This document shows positions 13,101 through 28,100 of a stretch of 64,000 bases of DNA, piece after piece. The notes below the pieces were generated by a model. That model was not told the origin of the DNA and did not search any database. It worked only from the letters and a program-made list of their open reading frames with translations. The position numbers and the translations under genes are program-made. Position 1 is the first letter of the stretch; every line of letters starts with the position of its first letter. The DNA is from Casuarius casuarius (Eukaryota; Chordata; Aves; Casuariiformes; Casuariidae): positions 1,638,700 through 1,702,699 of the forward strand of contig PTFA01000196.1 of NCBI GenBank assembly GCA_003342895.1, in the 5' to 3' direction.

Positions 13101-16100
13101 GGGTTGTCTCTAGTGAAGTGCCCTGACCCAGGTGTTAAAAACTGTCAGGAAAATAAAGATAGGTTCTGTTTTAAGATACTCCTGACTTTTTCATCCTCTT
13201 CTAAATTTGGTGTTTAAAGTATTATTCCCTGAGTTGGAGTTTTGCCTTCTAGTATTGACTATTAAGTTCAGTTTACTTATGGATGAAGTCCAAAGAAGGA
13301 ATGCACATTTGGGAGCTGTTATATGGGTCAGATTGGGAATAGTGAATCAAACCATTGTTTATTTTATAGAGTTTCAAACAAGTTAATTAAATCTTTCCAT
13401 ACATGCTTAGGAAGTTTCCAAGAAATGTGTTTTCCTTTCATCAGGGAAAAATGCCTTACACCATATGTTTCAGATATAAAATGTACAGTGCACAATCTAA
13501 GACTTAATTTATTTTGGAGACCTAACATTAACATAAAGATGAGTACAACTTTCTAAAATGTTGATAAATTTATTTACCATAATAGCTGGTTCTGACCCTC
13601 TAACTGAGGGAAAAGCAGAAGCAAAAGAGAAGCAAAAAAAAATTTGTAAATGCTTGATTTTGGATAATTTAGCTAAAAATCAACCCAAGCTCTCAACTCA
13701 AATAGAAGATAGGAAGGAGGCAGGATGGACAGACGTAGTGGAGTTGTCACAACTTTTTCTCATCTTAATTTGAAAAGCACCACTTATTTCCATTTGGACA
13801 TGTTCTTAGAGGTTTATTAATGGTACTGAACCATTCTTTGAAAAGAATTAAGGCCCAAATAAAATGGAAAGTCCAACAGGGAATATTCATGGAGTGATCT
13901 AGAGAAGGCAGTTGTAAATATGAATTAATTAATCTTGACAGCACAATTGAGGGGGTAATGAGATTTACTGGAACTCAGCCAGCATGTTTAAAAGCTTGCT
14001 AAATTTCATTGTAGAAAGTAAACTTATATGTTTTACCATTCTACGGAAAACAGTAAATCAATTGGCTGTCAGCTCTGTTTTCTTTAGTACAGTCCAACGG
14101 TGCTTGTGGTTTTGGTATGAGATGGACTTAAACTAAGTGGTGCTTCAGCTCTGGTTTTTGTTTGTATTTGCCATAAAAGTGTGCATATATATTTAGTGGG
14201 TGTAGTCTGTTCTATTTAAGGTAGGGTAGTTGTTTTGAGGCTATTATCTGCATGTGTTTGTTTTAAGAATCGTAATCAGAGAGGGAATGGAACTTCCTTT
14301 TTCCATTCATTTGGTTGTTACTTGCTTTTTGTAGACTTTGTAGACATGCATACTTTTCCCTGCTGCGTGCGTCTCTTGGGAAAATTACCTAGTCCTTTAT
14401 ACACTTTTATCATGTGGGTTGCTTAGACTTCCCCGGGAGTTCACGCAGCAGGCAGAGGATTGCAAAATTACCCTGAAACGCTGCAGCTTCTGTGTAGATG
14501 AGTCCGCCTTTTGGAGCGTGTTTGTGAAGACCACTCCAGGTCTCCCTGGAGGTGTTACTCTGAAGCAGTATTTTCCTCTTCCACGGTGTAATTGATTCTT
14601 CAGTGTCATTTTGTACATTAAAAGTATGGTCTGTTCAGTTGTGTTTCTGCCATGGATTAGAGCGGTTTATGTAGAAACTCTTGATAGCTTTTTCAGATTT
14701 TTGGCAATTCTCATGAAAGAGTTAAATTAGGTTTTTTAGTTGCGTTCCTGGGGTAGGTCGTAGGAGCCTGTGTGTAGTTCTGGGCTTCTTTTTATAGCAA
14801 ATAAATTGGTAAAATGAGAATTTGGAGTTCTGTGGCCTGATTGAGTGCGCTTTTTTTTCTCAATACTGTTAAAAGTGTCACTGCTATTGAGGGAGTTTGG
14901 AATAGCAAACCCCAGTTATGCCTCTTGTATTTGAAGGTAAAAGATAGGTTAGATGACTTCCTGACTCCCCGAACAGTCTGTCCCAGCTCAGATTCCTGCT
15001 GGCCTTGGTTTGCTGTTTTTGACTCGCCCTCTTTGGAGATGGCTAGTATTCTGCCTTGGAGTGGTTTAATTTTGGTTTTCATTTTTCTTACCTTTCTCCT
15101 CAGTGAGTCACAAGGGAAAATAGTGAGTGGGCTTAGCTATATAAATGATTTCTCTTCAGCTGAAATTATATCATGTCCCCTAATCTGAATTTATTTGGGA
15201 AAGACATAGGAGGCTTTGTGTGAAGGTGAACAAAGGTAATCTTTCAGTGGAATTTGAAATCTGTATTTAATCCCTTTGAATAAACTACTATTAGTCTAAC
15301 CTGGAAAGAATTATCCATGAAAGATGCTTTCTATTCAGAGCAATGGCTTGATAGACAAGAATTAAATTTCTATATTATAACCTGTTTTCACTAGGATAAG
15401 GGTGTAATAGGTTATAAATTAAAGACACATAACTACTAAATATTAAAATATTTCTCATTTGAATTTTTTGCACTTTTATGACTTTACGCAGTAATGTCAT
15501 TCTTTTATACTTACTTCAAAGTATACTGAAGGCTATGGTAGCAGCAGTTGGAATTTGAGTCTGAAGTTAAATATTACCAAAAAAGCCCCCAAATGTTAAG
15601 TGACTTGGAATGTTCTTTAAAAAGTTGTAGATATTAATGGCCCTTATGAGAAAACAATTAAATGCATGAAAACTTCCCCAAAACTGGTAATATTAGATCA
15701 GCTTTCAAGAATTTGCTGTATGCTTTGACTAAATACCAGACATATGAGATCATATGAGCCATTAGTAGTTTTAAACTGTGTTCATTGCTTACATGAGTAA
15801 TCACTAAGAAAAGTTTTTCAGGAAGCTAGGGTTATGGGATTTCTTAACTCTGTGATGCCAAAGTACTTACCTTTTAAAAATAATTTGGCAAATGTAGCTT
15901 GATGTTCCTTGAAACACTAGATGAAAAGCTGGGTGCCTTCCTTTGGAGAGCCACAGTGAGCCGGTGGCAGGCGAGTAGGCTTCTGACAAAGCAGATCATT
16001 TGTTGTCCTGATGTTACAGGACTTCAGCTTCTGGTTTTATATCATTTGTTAACTAACAGGTTTTGATGAAGATTTTATAAAAACATTAATATGCTACATG

Positions 16101-19100
16101 TGCAAAATGGGCTCTGAAAAAAAACCCCCAAAAATCTGTTTTCTGTGAGATAGTAGCTACAAAAAGATAGTAACTGTGTTGGATAGTAGCTGCAAGAAGA
16201 TGTTGATGACTCTGGTCATTATGCCTTCTCTGAAAAATCTGAGTGGGGATGTTGTTTGCGTTATAAAACACGTAGGATGATCCCTAGAAATTGGAAGGCT
16301 GAGCTCAGCCTCGGTCATCTCTAAGTGCTGCTGGATGGAAATGCTGTCTCTTTGGAGACCTGTTGAATTTTCTAAAGCTTCATAAGAATCCATTTTCCCC
16401 TGCACAGGAAGAGTTTCTTTGGCTTGCATTTAAGGAAAAAGGATCAGGAATAACTGTTATCCAGAAAATTATGGGAATTCTCCCAGTTTATAAGAAGGTT
16501 TTCACTTCACAGATTTCTTGGATTCTCTGAACACTAGGCAGATGGCAGTAGAAATCACTTACGAGAGATCTTTGAGAACCTGTTTTGGAAATAGTGGTTC
16601 AGCTATGATACTGCAGTGCAGCTGCAACCTTGCCACATAATTTTAAAAAGTGAGGGGGAAGAGTTTCCTTCAGTGTTGGAGATGAAACAGTGTGACTGGC
16701 ATGAAAGCAGTACTTGCCTAGGAGACGCACCGTAATTGGGCAGTTTAATTTAGAAACAGTTTAGTTCTGTTGCATACAGTACTAGCATGTCCATCATTGT
16801 GTGTTTGTGTGTAGGAAGAGGGTGGCATTTTTTGTGAAATTGTTCCATGAATTTGTTCTATATTAGGCGAGACGGATTTCCTATGGGAAGCCTTAATTGC
16901 TCGGAGTTCTGAGAGGAAGTATCTGTGGCAGGAATTGCTGGTGATATTTCACACTGAGTGGTTATTTTTCTAAACAGTTGCATTCCACCCTGGGTTTCTG
17001 TGATGGGGTTTCTTCTCTGTACACTGATCACCTTCCTCATGTTAACAGGATGAGAGGTTTCTCTTAAACTAAGGAACCATAGTTAAGAGTTGATAAAGTT
17101 ATGGACATTCCCAGTAACTAATTCTCATGGACTTCTAGATGCACTAAGTTATTTTTATATAGATATATTTTTTTTAAGTGTGACTCATGCAGAGTATGCT
17201 AGCTACTTTCTGAGGCGTGATGATAGAGGCAAAAGTATCAAAGATGCTTAGGCACTAAGAGTTAGAAATGGATGAGATTTGTGCCATGCCTCTTTTTCCC
17301 TTTTCCTAACGCATCCTAATGAAACCGTGTTCTTCAGTGCTGCATAGCACGGTTAACTGGTCAATGAGTATGATGTGTTTCTGCAAGCCATTGTGTTTCT
17401 GTTAATCGTTTTCTCATTTTTTAAATACGCAACTCTGAGAATTCATAGGCTAACTTTATAAGCAAGATCTTAATGTTCTGTTCTCACTTAAAGAAAAAAT
17501 ATTTGCATGTTTATTGTGAAATTTTTGAGTGGGAGCAGTACTTCAGGGAATAAGACATAGTTTGTGGCTTTACCATAGGAGAAGCAATTTCATAGTAATT
17601 GTACTATCTTCCTCCTACCAAATGTCCTCTTTAAGTTTGTAATTGCTAATGATTGAGGTTGACTTGAGCTCTCTAGCTGTGTTTACCTTTCAATACTCTT
17701 AGAAATATCTGATTAAGTTTATTATTCCCCTTCCTCAGACTCCCAGATGTAATTGCATAGGGCAAATAATAAATGTGTGTAGCTCTGCGAGGAACAGTGA
17801 AGGCTTCCTAAGCTTCCTTTCTGGTATCTGCATGCTGCTGTTTCCATAATATTTTGGGCATGTGCTGCCAGCTAAGAGGGGGCTGAATAATGAACAGAAT
17901 ATTTTGAAAAGCTGTGTATTGGCTTGTTCAGTTTAACTGAAAGTTGACTCATTTTGGTTTATTACAGGCATTTGGAAATGCAAAAACAGCACATAACAAT
18001 AACTCCAGTCGTTTCGGAAAATTTATTCAAGTCAACTATTTAGAGAACGGTATTGTCCGAGGGTAAGTACAATGTGAGGGTTTTCGAGAGTTGGACTGTG
18101 TGCTTTTAGGAACTGGTAAAGGCTCATATTGCTGTGTAAAATGCTGCCTTAAGGAGGCACTTCTTGTGTGAGAATAGCTTCCCACTGTGGATATGCTTTC
18201 AAGGCTCAATAACTTTGTGAAGCTTTGTGAAATAGTCAGGTGATGCAACACCTGTGTTTCTGTCTGAAGGACAATGATCTAGGCAAATGTGAAATATTCT
18301 ATACCTACATTTATTTTTTTAGGCATGTGATAGATAGCCACAGCTGACCATTAAAATTGCATTTAGATTTTTTTATCCTGCAGAAAATGCTATAATATCA
18401 TGTCATGTTAGTGCAGTCCCTCAATGAAGTGGGAAGTCACTCAGTATTATTAATCCAAATGATTATGCTTTTCATTAGGAGTGGATGCTTTCACTTCAAA
18501 CGAATAACTTTGTCAAAAAATTTCTACGCTATTAGAGATTTGTCTGTAAATACTTGTCTAGTTGCTTGTCTAACATCATGCCAGGAAATCTTTTCATCTT
18601 CCTCTTGCTTTGTAAATGTTTCTAAAATTCCTAAAGTCTCTAACTGCAAAATACGCAGCAGTACGTTGCGTATGTTGTCAAGATGTATGCATGCATTAGG
18701 TTCAGTGCCCTTATGCAATATATGGGTATGACGTTCTGCCTTGTACCATCAGCTGCGTTATGGAGCATCGTTAGCTGTCGCTATGTTTTTGTGTTCCACT
18801 GTATCTTTTCTTTGCGTTGCAATTTACAAAATAGCAGTAACATAAACAGCTGGGAACTCTGCCCCACAATTGCTTTGAGTGTTATTCTGAACAGAATTGG
18901 CATCTTTACAGATGAAGTCACACCAGCTCAGGAGATTGGTACCATTTGAATTAATTTGTTTTGTCTTCAGTGTGAGGAAAAGCTGCTCAAACTTTGGCCT
19001 CGTTCTTTGTTTATATCCCGTGTGAAGGAGTTTAGGTTATTTAGGTGCCTACTCTGTCAAAATGTAAAGAGTTTTCTGGCTGACTGGCCTCTGTTTGAGA

Positions 19101-22100
19101 CTGGCATATGTACTGTCATAAAATCTAGCAAATTTGTTAGGTTCAGAAGCAGCCAGTTATTCAGTATATTTTGGGGGGGACTTGTAGTCTTTGCATTCCT
19201 TGCTAGATAACTATTAATCCTGGAGTAGGTAACAGATTATTAGCACTTTACATATCTTGTTTCTGCTTATAATTCTGCATCAGCACTTTTCTCAGCTTCA
19301 TCTGCCTCTTTCTAGTTTTGTCTACTAAAACCAAGCAAGATAGGTGTTTCCTGAGTATTTCTTTTCATTGTCTCAAATACAATATAGACCATACTGAATT
19401 TTTTGTTTTAGCTTGGAGATAACTAAGCCATTCTCTTATGTATTCTAGTGCAGGTTTCATTATTTGAGCTCTCTTGGCAGTTGCTGTCTAATGTTTTGGG
19501 AGGTCTTTTTTTTTCCCCTCATGTTTTTTTTTCCTTTTTTGGGGCACTTCAGGGCTGTTGTTGAAAAATACCTTCTTGAAAAATCTCGTCTGGTTTCTCA
19601 AGAAAAAGATGAAAGGTAAGAGACTGGTACTGTGTCTACTAGCACGTTTCAGCTTTAAGCTGAATGCAGCTACTGCATAGCACATAGTTGGTATGCGCAC
19701 TTATCTTGCATGTATGAGTATATGTTGCTTTAAGAACAAATAAGGTCTTTTTTATTTTTAACACGCTGTCCTACATGTCTATAAATGCTTTTAAGCTCTC
19801 ATATCAATTAAAGTGTATAGAGTAAAAGAAAAATCATTATATATTCATGAAAGAGAAATGTATTTGACTTTGTAGGAACTACCATGTCTTTTATTATTTA
19901 CTGCTTGGAGTCAGCGAGGAGGAGCGTAAAGAATTTCACCTCAAACAACCTGAAGATTATTTCTACCTCAATCAGGTAATCTGTGACAGATTTACAAATG
20001 CATTGATAAGTGCTGTATGTCTGATATTGTGTTAGAGATCAAAGGAAACAGAACAGATTGTACTTGTTTTCTTGTGATATTTTGGGGGATTTTGTTTGTC
20101 CTTCATTATGGGGCTCTTTTCACAGCATAACTTGAAAATTGAAGATGGGGAGGATCTCCGGCATGACTTTGAAAGATTAAAACAAGCCATGGAGATGGTT
20201 GGCTTTCTTTCAGCCACAAAGAAACAGTAAGTAGAATCTTTTAAGCCTTTCTTGCAGACAGCTAGTTAACGATCATGAAGTGCCCTGAACCGAACCGTAT
20301 GGGTGCTATGGCATCTGTCTTAAGGTTCTATATAGTCCACTAGAGGCAGGGAGAGCTGAACATTTGTGAGTGCCTGTGATTCTGTTGTCTGTGTTTGCTG
20401 AAGTAGAATTTGATCTGTTCAACTGCTATAATGCTACCCATAAGCAAAATTCTTGTAAAATCAATTTTTCTTCCTCAGGATTTTTTCAGTGCTTTCGGCT
20501 ATTCTTTATTTGGGCAACGTTACTTACAAGAAGAAAGCTACAGGTCGCGATGAAGGGTTGGAAGTAGGACCTCCTGAAGTGTTGGACATTCTTTCCCAGC
20601 TTTTAAAAGTAGAGTATTTCTCTTTAGCTCTAATGTTTGATACGCCTTCTTGTCACGCTCTACCTCAGGAGTTTACTTGAATGTGTTGCCCAAGTTTGCT
20701 ACGTCTAGATTTGGTTTATGATACTCCCACAACATTCATCTTATGGGAGAGGAAATGGATGGGACTGGTGAAATTATTGGGGTTAGGGATGGAAAAAGAG
20801 AGGGAATATAGCCCATAGTATGTAAGTAAAATCTGTTTATTCATTAATCACAGCACTGAGTAGGAATAAATTTACTGGAGATGGGTGCTTTGCCACCATA
20901 GGGAAGTAACTGAATGGATGTAAGCTGAGAATAATTTAAAGAAGCTAAGGAATTTGTAAAGTTATAGCTGGGTGACAACTGAAGCTGTTGTTAAAGTGCC
21001 TGACCTTTTCTGAGAAAATGGTAATGTCCACTGTTGCCATCAGATTACTGATTGGGTAGTTATTGGGTGGCATTAACTCTTGTTCTTGCTTGTTTTGAAG
21101 GTCAAACGAGAAATTTTAGTGGAAGTGCTGACAAAAAGAAAAACTGTGACAGCTAACGATAAGCTTATTTTGCCATATAGTCTCAATGAGGTGAGTGTGA
21201 AGGAATACTAGTAGAATTATTTTAATGTTATCCTGCTGATTGTTCTGGGACTTAAATAAATAAATAAAAATTTAAAAAAAAATTAAAAATCACAAACTCA
21301 GAAAAAAGTCCTATATAAAATTTTGCCTTAGCTTCGAAATGTCAAATTTCGGTAGCATAGCAATAGGGTTTTAACTAATGAAGCATACTGGAATGAATAA
21401 CGTCAAACTTCCATTGCTGGCTGCAAAAAAGCTAATATGGTACGCTTTCACATTTAATGAGGGATGTTGCTGTTTGGAACATTAGAAGTTAGTATTAAAG
21501 GCAAATTTTATCTCATCTCTGAAAGGATCATAACCTTTGAGTGGCGCTAGTCTGAATTAGAAATGCTTTTTTTAAGTAAGTTATGAACTTTGTTTCATCT
21601 GCAGGCAATAACAGCTCGTGATTCAATGGCAAAGTCCTTGTACAGTGCTTTGTTTGATTGGATTGTTCTGCGAATTAATCATGCGCTTCTTAATAAGAAG
21701 GACATGGAGGAATCTGTTACAGTAAGTTTCTCACTAAAACAAGTCTTTGTAGACAGTTGCATATTTAGAGCTATCAAAGAGAGCTACAGATAACATGTTC
21801 AGACGTCTGGCATAAATTTTGATCCTTCTGAAGTCTAATAAACTTCTTGCTAATACTAAATCACCCCTGTTTTCACAATAGATGTAACTGTTAAATATTT
21901 GAAATCTATTAGCATATACTGCAGTGTTTTTTGTAATGGTTAGCTGTTGCAGGTTAGGTTGCTGTGTGATAGATTGTGTAATTGGGTTTCCTCATCCTCT
22001 TCCTTTAGTGTTTGTCTATTGGTGTACTTGATATTTTTGGATTTGAAGACTTCGAAACCAACAGTTTTGAACAGTTCTGCATAAATTATGCAAATGAGCA

Positions 22101-25100
22101 GCTTCAGTATTATTTCAATCAGCATATTTTCAAATTGGAACAGGTAAGAAATTAGAGTTGCCAAAAAAAAAAAAAATTTTTATCAAGGGCTCATGTGTTG
22201 TGCAAACTCAGAATCATCTTTCTGCAAACCTCACACCATAATTTTTATAATCGCTTGCTTTTCAATTTCTGCTTTTCAAAGTCTTGCTTTTCAATTTCTT
22301 GTTTTAATATAGCTTGTTATGGTGGTGTTTGAAGGTTGCAGGTTTGCTGTGTTTAGCACTCCATTTCTACTAATGATAGCTGGGTCTTTCTTTAGAGAGC
22401 TAGCAGTGAGTTTCTGCTTGACTGCAAGAAACAAAAAGACATTCAGGCAACCCCAGGCATCAGGGAGATGAAATTGCAAACTTTGAAATTGAAAGTCCAT
22501 AGGTGAGATGTTTGTTTCAGGTTTTTCAAAATGTGTTGAGACAGAGTTTGTCTTATTTTTGTCAGTTAGTAAATATTTAATAACCACGTTTTGTTACTTC
22601 TTCCACCTGACTCCATTCAGAGGGATACAATTGTGTGTTTATATTGGCAGTTCTGAAATCCTGATGCTGCTGGCATATGTTGATACACTCGTTAGCAGAT
22701 AGTATCATCTTCTTACAGAGTGCTTTGAGAGCTGCTAGAGGGCCTGTTTCTAGAGTGAGGTTTGGGGGTTTTTTGCTCTTGACTTGGAGTTTGTTTCTAG
22801 TTTGTGCCAAAAAGTAATCCTCTGGTCATTCTGCTGAAAAGAAGAAGTCATTCTGTAGTATGTAGAATTTTGTCAGTGATATGTAGATAACTTTAAACAA
22901 GCATATTAAAGAGAAGAAAATTACCGAAAGTACAAAATTATGTAAACATAATGTTGAACTCCCTGTTTTGTAACTTACAACACAAGTGGCTCTCCAGACT
23001 AACTAGAGTAAATAGTTATATTGTTTTCTTTTTCTAATGCCATTTTTCCAAATAAGCTTAATCCTTGAATAGCCCATTTCCTGTATCTCTTTCTGCATGA
23101 GAGCCCTCAGGGGTTTTCTGTATATCTTTTAAAGAAGGGCTTTATTGTTTGTGAAAAATGGTATTTCAGTTCTGTAATGTGGTGTGCACACTGAGCAGAT
23201 TCGGTAGACGTTTAATTTACCTACTTAAAAATAATCCATTTCTTATCATCATCTCTATCTCATATAGAACAGTATGGGAGTTTGTCTTTTGCTAAACACA
23301 AAAATTAGTTCAGTTAACTCTCTGTGGGATGGGTTTTTTAGGCTTGTAGCTTACTTTTAGCTTTTTCCTTGGACATTTGCAACGTTCAGAGAAACTGGTA
23401 TTTTGGTTCCATATCTTAAAGTGAAGCTTGTCCTGTCAAGCTATTTGATGCACTGTCATTTCAACACAAGAGCTTTGTATTCTTTTGTCAAAGAGAGCTC
23501 CAAACTTTCCGAGCCTAAGCAATAAGCATTGCTTCCTGGGGAAGTTTCTGCATTGATATTTTGTAGGACTTAACTGCCTGTTTTGAAACTTATGTTATTT
23601 CCTCTGACAGTGCAATTTGGAAATTTTGGAGCTTAACATTAAATATTTGTCACTTCTTATGTTATAAAGACTATGGAAGAGAAAAACAGGCTTAGATTCC
23701 TTGAAAAATATGTCTACTTAGGATTTTAAATTAAATGTGATGATGTAGATGTAAGGTTTAACTACCAAGTGTATATAGACTACTGATTGCTGGAAAGGCA
23801 CAATGGGGGAAGGATTATTCTCACTGTTTTGATTTGTAAACAGTTTACCCTAAACATCTACTGCTGAGTGACTTCCCTAGGTAGACCTTTGATCTGACCC
23901 AGTATGCCTGCTGTTCTGTTCTTATTTATAAATTTTCCTTTTTTTGTTTCTGCTGCCTGAACTAACAAACTCAACTCACCATAGCTATTTAAGAATGTCT
24001 TTTGAGCAGTTAGACCATGGGATATTAAAGGTTAGGACACTATACTGATGAGGAAATTTTCTTGAGCTACACAGGAGGAATATAAGAGTGAAGGGATCAG
24101 TTGGCACAATATTGACTATACTGATAATGTGGCCTGCATTCACTTAATCAGCAAGAAGCCCACTGGCCTCTTCTATCTTCTGGATGAAGAAAGCAAGTAA
24201 GCATCAAATATCTTCCAAAAAAAACTTGTGTGGCAGGGAGGAGGGAAGGACTGTGGATGGTGGAAGGGAAGAGAAATACAGCACTTGCAAAATAAGAGGA
24301 ATGTTATGGGACGGGAAGGGTCATCTCATGAGTATGATCTGCACTCCAGTTTGTTTCTAATGATGCCAATATGGTGGTAGTATAAATTGATGCTAAAATT
24401 AAATTTTGGTATAAGCAGATTTGGAAATTTTTGCTTTTGTGTTTTACTGTGTAATTTGGATTAAAGTAAGTGCATGCATATGAGCCTTTGGAACAGTAAG
24501 CAACTAAATGTGGTGTAATTAGTTAATGTGGTGCTAACAGAACTTAATTGGTGAAGCAGGAGGAAACATTGATATACAGTTGAAACTTCAGAATATTCTG
24601 CTACGTATAGAGCTGTTTGGGTTTTTTCTCTGTCCAAAAATTTAACCCAGCAGCCAACCTCTAAATACAAAACAAGTGTGTCAGTAATGCTAGATTTAGA
24701 GATTTCAGACAAAAGTTTTTTCTGTAAGGATCAGTATCAGTTCTTCAGTTTGACATCTTGCACCTCAATAAACTTAATCTGTATTTGGAGAAGACTAGCT
24801 AACCATGTTTTGCGTTCCTAGTTTTCCACATGCCACCAACCAAACTCTACTTGCAAAATTCAAACAGCAGCATGAGGAGAATAAGTTTTTTGTTGGAACC
24901 CCAGTGATGGAGCCTGCTTTTATCATCCGACACTTTGCTGGGAAAGTTAAATACCAGATAAAAGTAAGTGGTAGCTCTTATGGTCACAAAAGAAATTTCT
25001 TTTCCTTGTTGACTTGTGTGGGTATAGAAAACTTGCTGAGAATGGACTAAATCAGGTGTGTCCTTGGATGTATTTTAGATTTTTTGTTACAGACTTGGAT

Positions 25101-28100
25101 AAAATATTCACCGTAGTGAGAATTATTGGAATGATGAGTTATTCTGAATAGCCATGAATCTGTTGGCTCAAAACACAGTTCTGGGCTGTGTCTGTGTACC
25201 TGCTTTGCTGAGAGCTTGTGGTTCAATGTTCCTATTTTGCAGGATTTCAGAGAGAAAAATATGGATTACATGAGACCAGATATTGTTGCTTTACTACGAA
25301 GTAGTGACAGTGCTTATGTTCGGGAGCTGATAGGGATGGACCCTGTAGCTGTGTTCCGCTGGGCTGTTCTGCGGGCAGCTATTCGAGCAATGGCTGTATT
25401 TGCAGAGGCTGGACGACAGAGAGCTCAGAAGACCGCAGGTATGGTAGGGAAAAAACATTCTGCAAATGCTTTCAAATATTGTACAACTAATTAATGCTTG
25501 TTGACAGAACTAGTTTATTGCAAAACCTTATCATGCAAATGTGATCTTAGTTGATACTGAAGACAAAACTGAGTTGTGAAAATGACTTGACATGGACATG
25601 CCAAAAAGGTTGTCACTTTTTTTGTCTGAGATCATTCAGACTTCCATGGATCTCCAGTTAGTGCACTGTAGCCAGCAGGCTGTGCCAAGCTTGAAGTCAT
25701 ATTTGTAAAAGATGGGGGAGGTACTGCTAGTTCTGGTACTGCTAGTTCTTCCTATTACTGTTTATTTTGATATTTGTTGATCTTCGCAGATTTCCCTGAG
25801 TTTTCAGATGAATATTCAAGATGAAAGTTTAATTTGCAGTTTTTCTGGGCAGCTGCAGCGTACTTTGTAGTAGTAGGTAATTTGAGAACCAAAGTGAGTG
25901 ATCTAGATTAACAGCTAAAATACTAGAGAAAACCTCCAGACCCTTGGATAGATATTTTGCTTGTTATAATTGGTGGATCTCTTGTCTGTTATCCTGGTAG
26001 CTTTGTCAAAATTCAACCTATTGATTATTTCATAATAGGAGTGGTGCGCCAAGGACCCCGAGTTCCCCTTGGAGAACTCCAGAGAGCAAATACACCAGTA
26101 GAAAAAGTTTACCGGTGAGAAAAACATACTTAACCCTTATCTCGTAGCTTTTTAAATGGAACAATGGATAATACCCAAGTGTAGCAAGACTGACAACACA
26201 TGAGCTGGGAAAAAGGCCTGAATTGCTGAGTCACATTTTCATATATCAAATATCAGCTAGATCTTTCCACAAGGATGGCAGGTTTTATTTCTTCCCTGTC
26301 TTGTTTTGTTTTGCCCTTTTAATACTATCAAAACAATAGTCAGCTATGCTTTATGTAAGACCCAGCATTATCAAACGCTGGTGGCACAGCCCGAGTCTTA
26401 TTTACCACTGGGTTTCTGAATGCTCCATATATATTTCGTGTAAGTTGCTGTTAGCATTGTATGTTCCTATGCAGCTAGTCTATGACGAAGAATTCACAGG
26501 AGCACTCATTTTTTTGCAGCCTTCTTATTTCTAGGAATATGGAAGTGACATGATTAGGAGGCAGGGCAAGTCCTGAACTGGCTCCAGCATTGCTCTGTAT
26601 AGGCATACTTGCCTTTCAATGGAGTATTTAGGTTCTATACATGTTCCTTTTGCAGCTGCTCAATGCTTGATTTCTCATTTGATTGTTCTGAGGATTTCGA
26701 TATAAATGCTTTTGAAGACATCATTTCTTTTTATGAAAACAAGAAGTAAGTAGAAATAGGCCCGTACTTAAAGGCCAGGGAGGCACATTCCTGGACAGGC
26801 TGGCCTTCTGAGCATGCTCTGTGTGAAAGTGAAGCCTTGAAGTGTAATAAACAAAGTAATCACTTCATACTACTTCATAATTACTACATTCTGGACAGTC
26901 TCAGCCACTTGTGGCAGCTAAGAACCGAAGGTTCAATTCTGGCAACAGGATTGGTCAGTGTAACANATCTGTTGCCTTGCAATATCTTAAAACAAAAACT
27001 TGGTATTCTAAAAATGTTCAGTGGTACTGGGGAAAACAAGCAACTGTCTGTAATAGCGTTGCTGCTGCCTCACGGAACAGCTCAGAATGGCAATTGCATT
27101 TTATGGTCAGAAGTGACTCTTCTGTTGTGTTTGGTTTGTGCCTCTCTGGAGAGTAAAGAAGGTAAGTTCTGTGCCAAGGCACAACACTCCCAAAGCATGG
27201 TGCATGCTTAAAATAATGGAATCTACCACTAATTAGGCACCATCCCAGGCTTACTTTGAAAAGCTAAACATATATAAATAAGTTTGAAATAAAGAATCAA
27301 ATTGCGTCTTAATGAAACTTCAAGTATTCCTGCAATATCCGCTTTCTAATCTAGCCTTCTGATGTGAGCCCGCCAAGCAGCTTCATTGCAGTATTCAAGT
27401 TTATTTAATCCATTCAGGAAATAGATACAAATATTTAGTGCTAGATTACAAAGAAGCTGTATCTATCTAAAAAGGCTACTTAGCTTAACAAAAAGTTTCC
27501 TTGCACATTAAGTACATCTTGTTAAATTCCTCTGTTTGCATTTAAAATTGATGGCTCAAGAATTTACATGAAAAGGTAGAATTAGAAAATAACTTAGTAT
27601 ATGACACTGGTATTAAAATTTAGGGTGCTAACAGAGTAGAAAGTGCTGACTTGACATCAAAATAACTCATTTTTAGGAAAAAGTAGTCTGGGATTGGCCT
27701 GCTGCTGTTTGGAGCACACTTGGTGATGGGATCTCTTGTTTTTTAACTCCTCTTTTCTCCCTCATGGCTGTGTATCTTTGTTTGCCATCTTTGTTTTGCT
27801 GTGAATCATTTTAGAGACATGCATGAACAAATCATCGCGAGTATAAAAGGACTTCCATGGCAGGGTGATGACCCATGTAAGCTGCTTCGGTCACTCAATC
27901 GACTTCAACACCGCTCCCACTTCATGTGAGTTCTGGTGCTAGGTATTGCTTTGGAAGAGCAACAATTACCGAGTACTTATTCTAGTCCATAAAAAAGTGT
28001 TCTTTTCCCAAACTTGTCTTCTGCAAAACCCACACAAGACAACTATGAACAATATATTTCCTTCAAAAGATATAAAGCCTGTAGAGAATGCTTTGTTGTT

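Noticed and set aside
16149..16202. Repeated GATAGTAGCT motif
   Set aside because: Two imperfect copies about 34 nt apart; too short to be more than local duplication.
26910..26950. AAGGTTCAATTCTGG resembles a tRNA T-arm
   Set aside because: No acceptor stem, D-arm or anticodon arm can be folded around it; probably chance or an old SINE remnant.
26837..27211. 124-codon open frame on the plus strand
   Set aside because: Lies in a MYO9B intron, contains an ambiguous base, has no family resemblance and no fitting splice sites.
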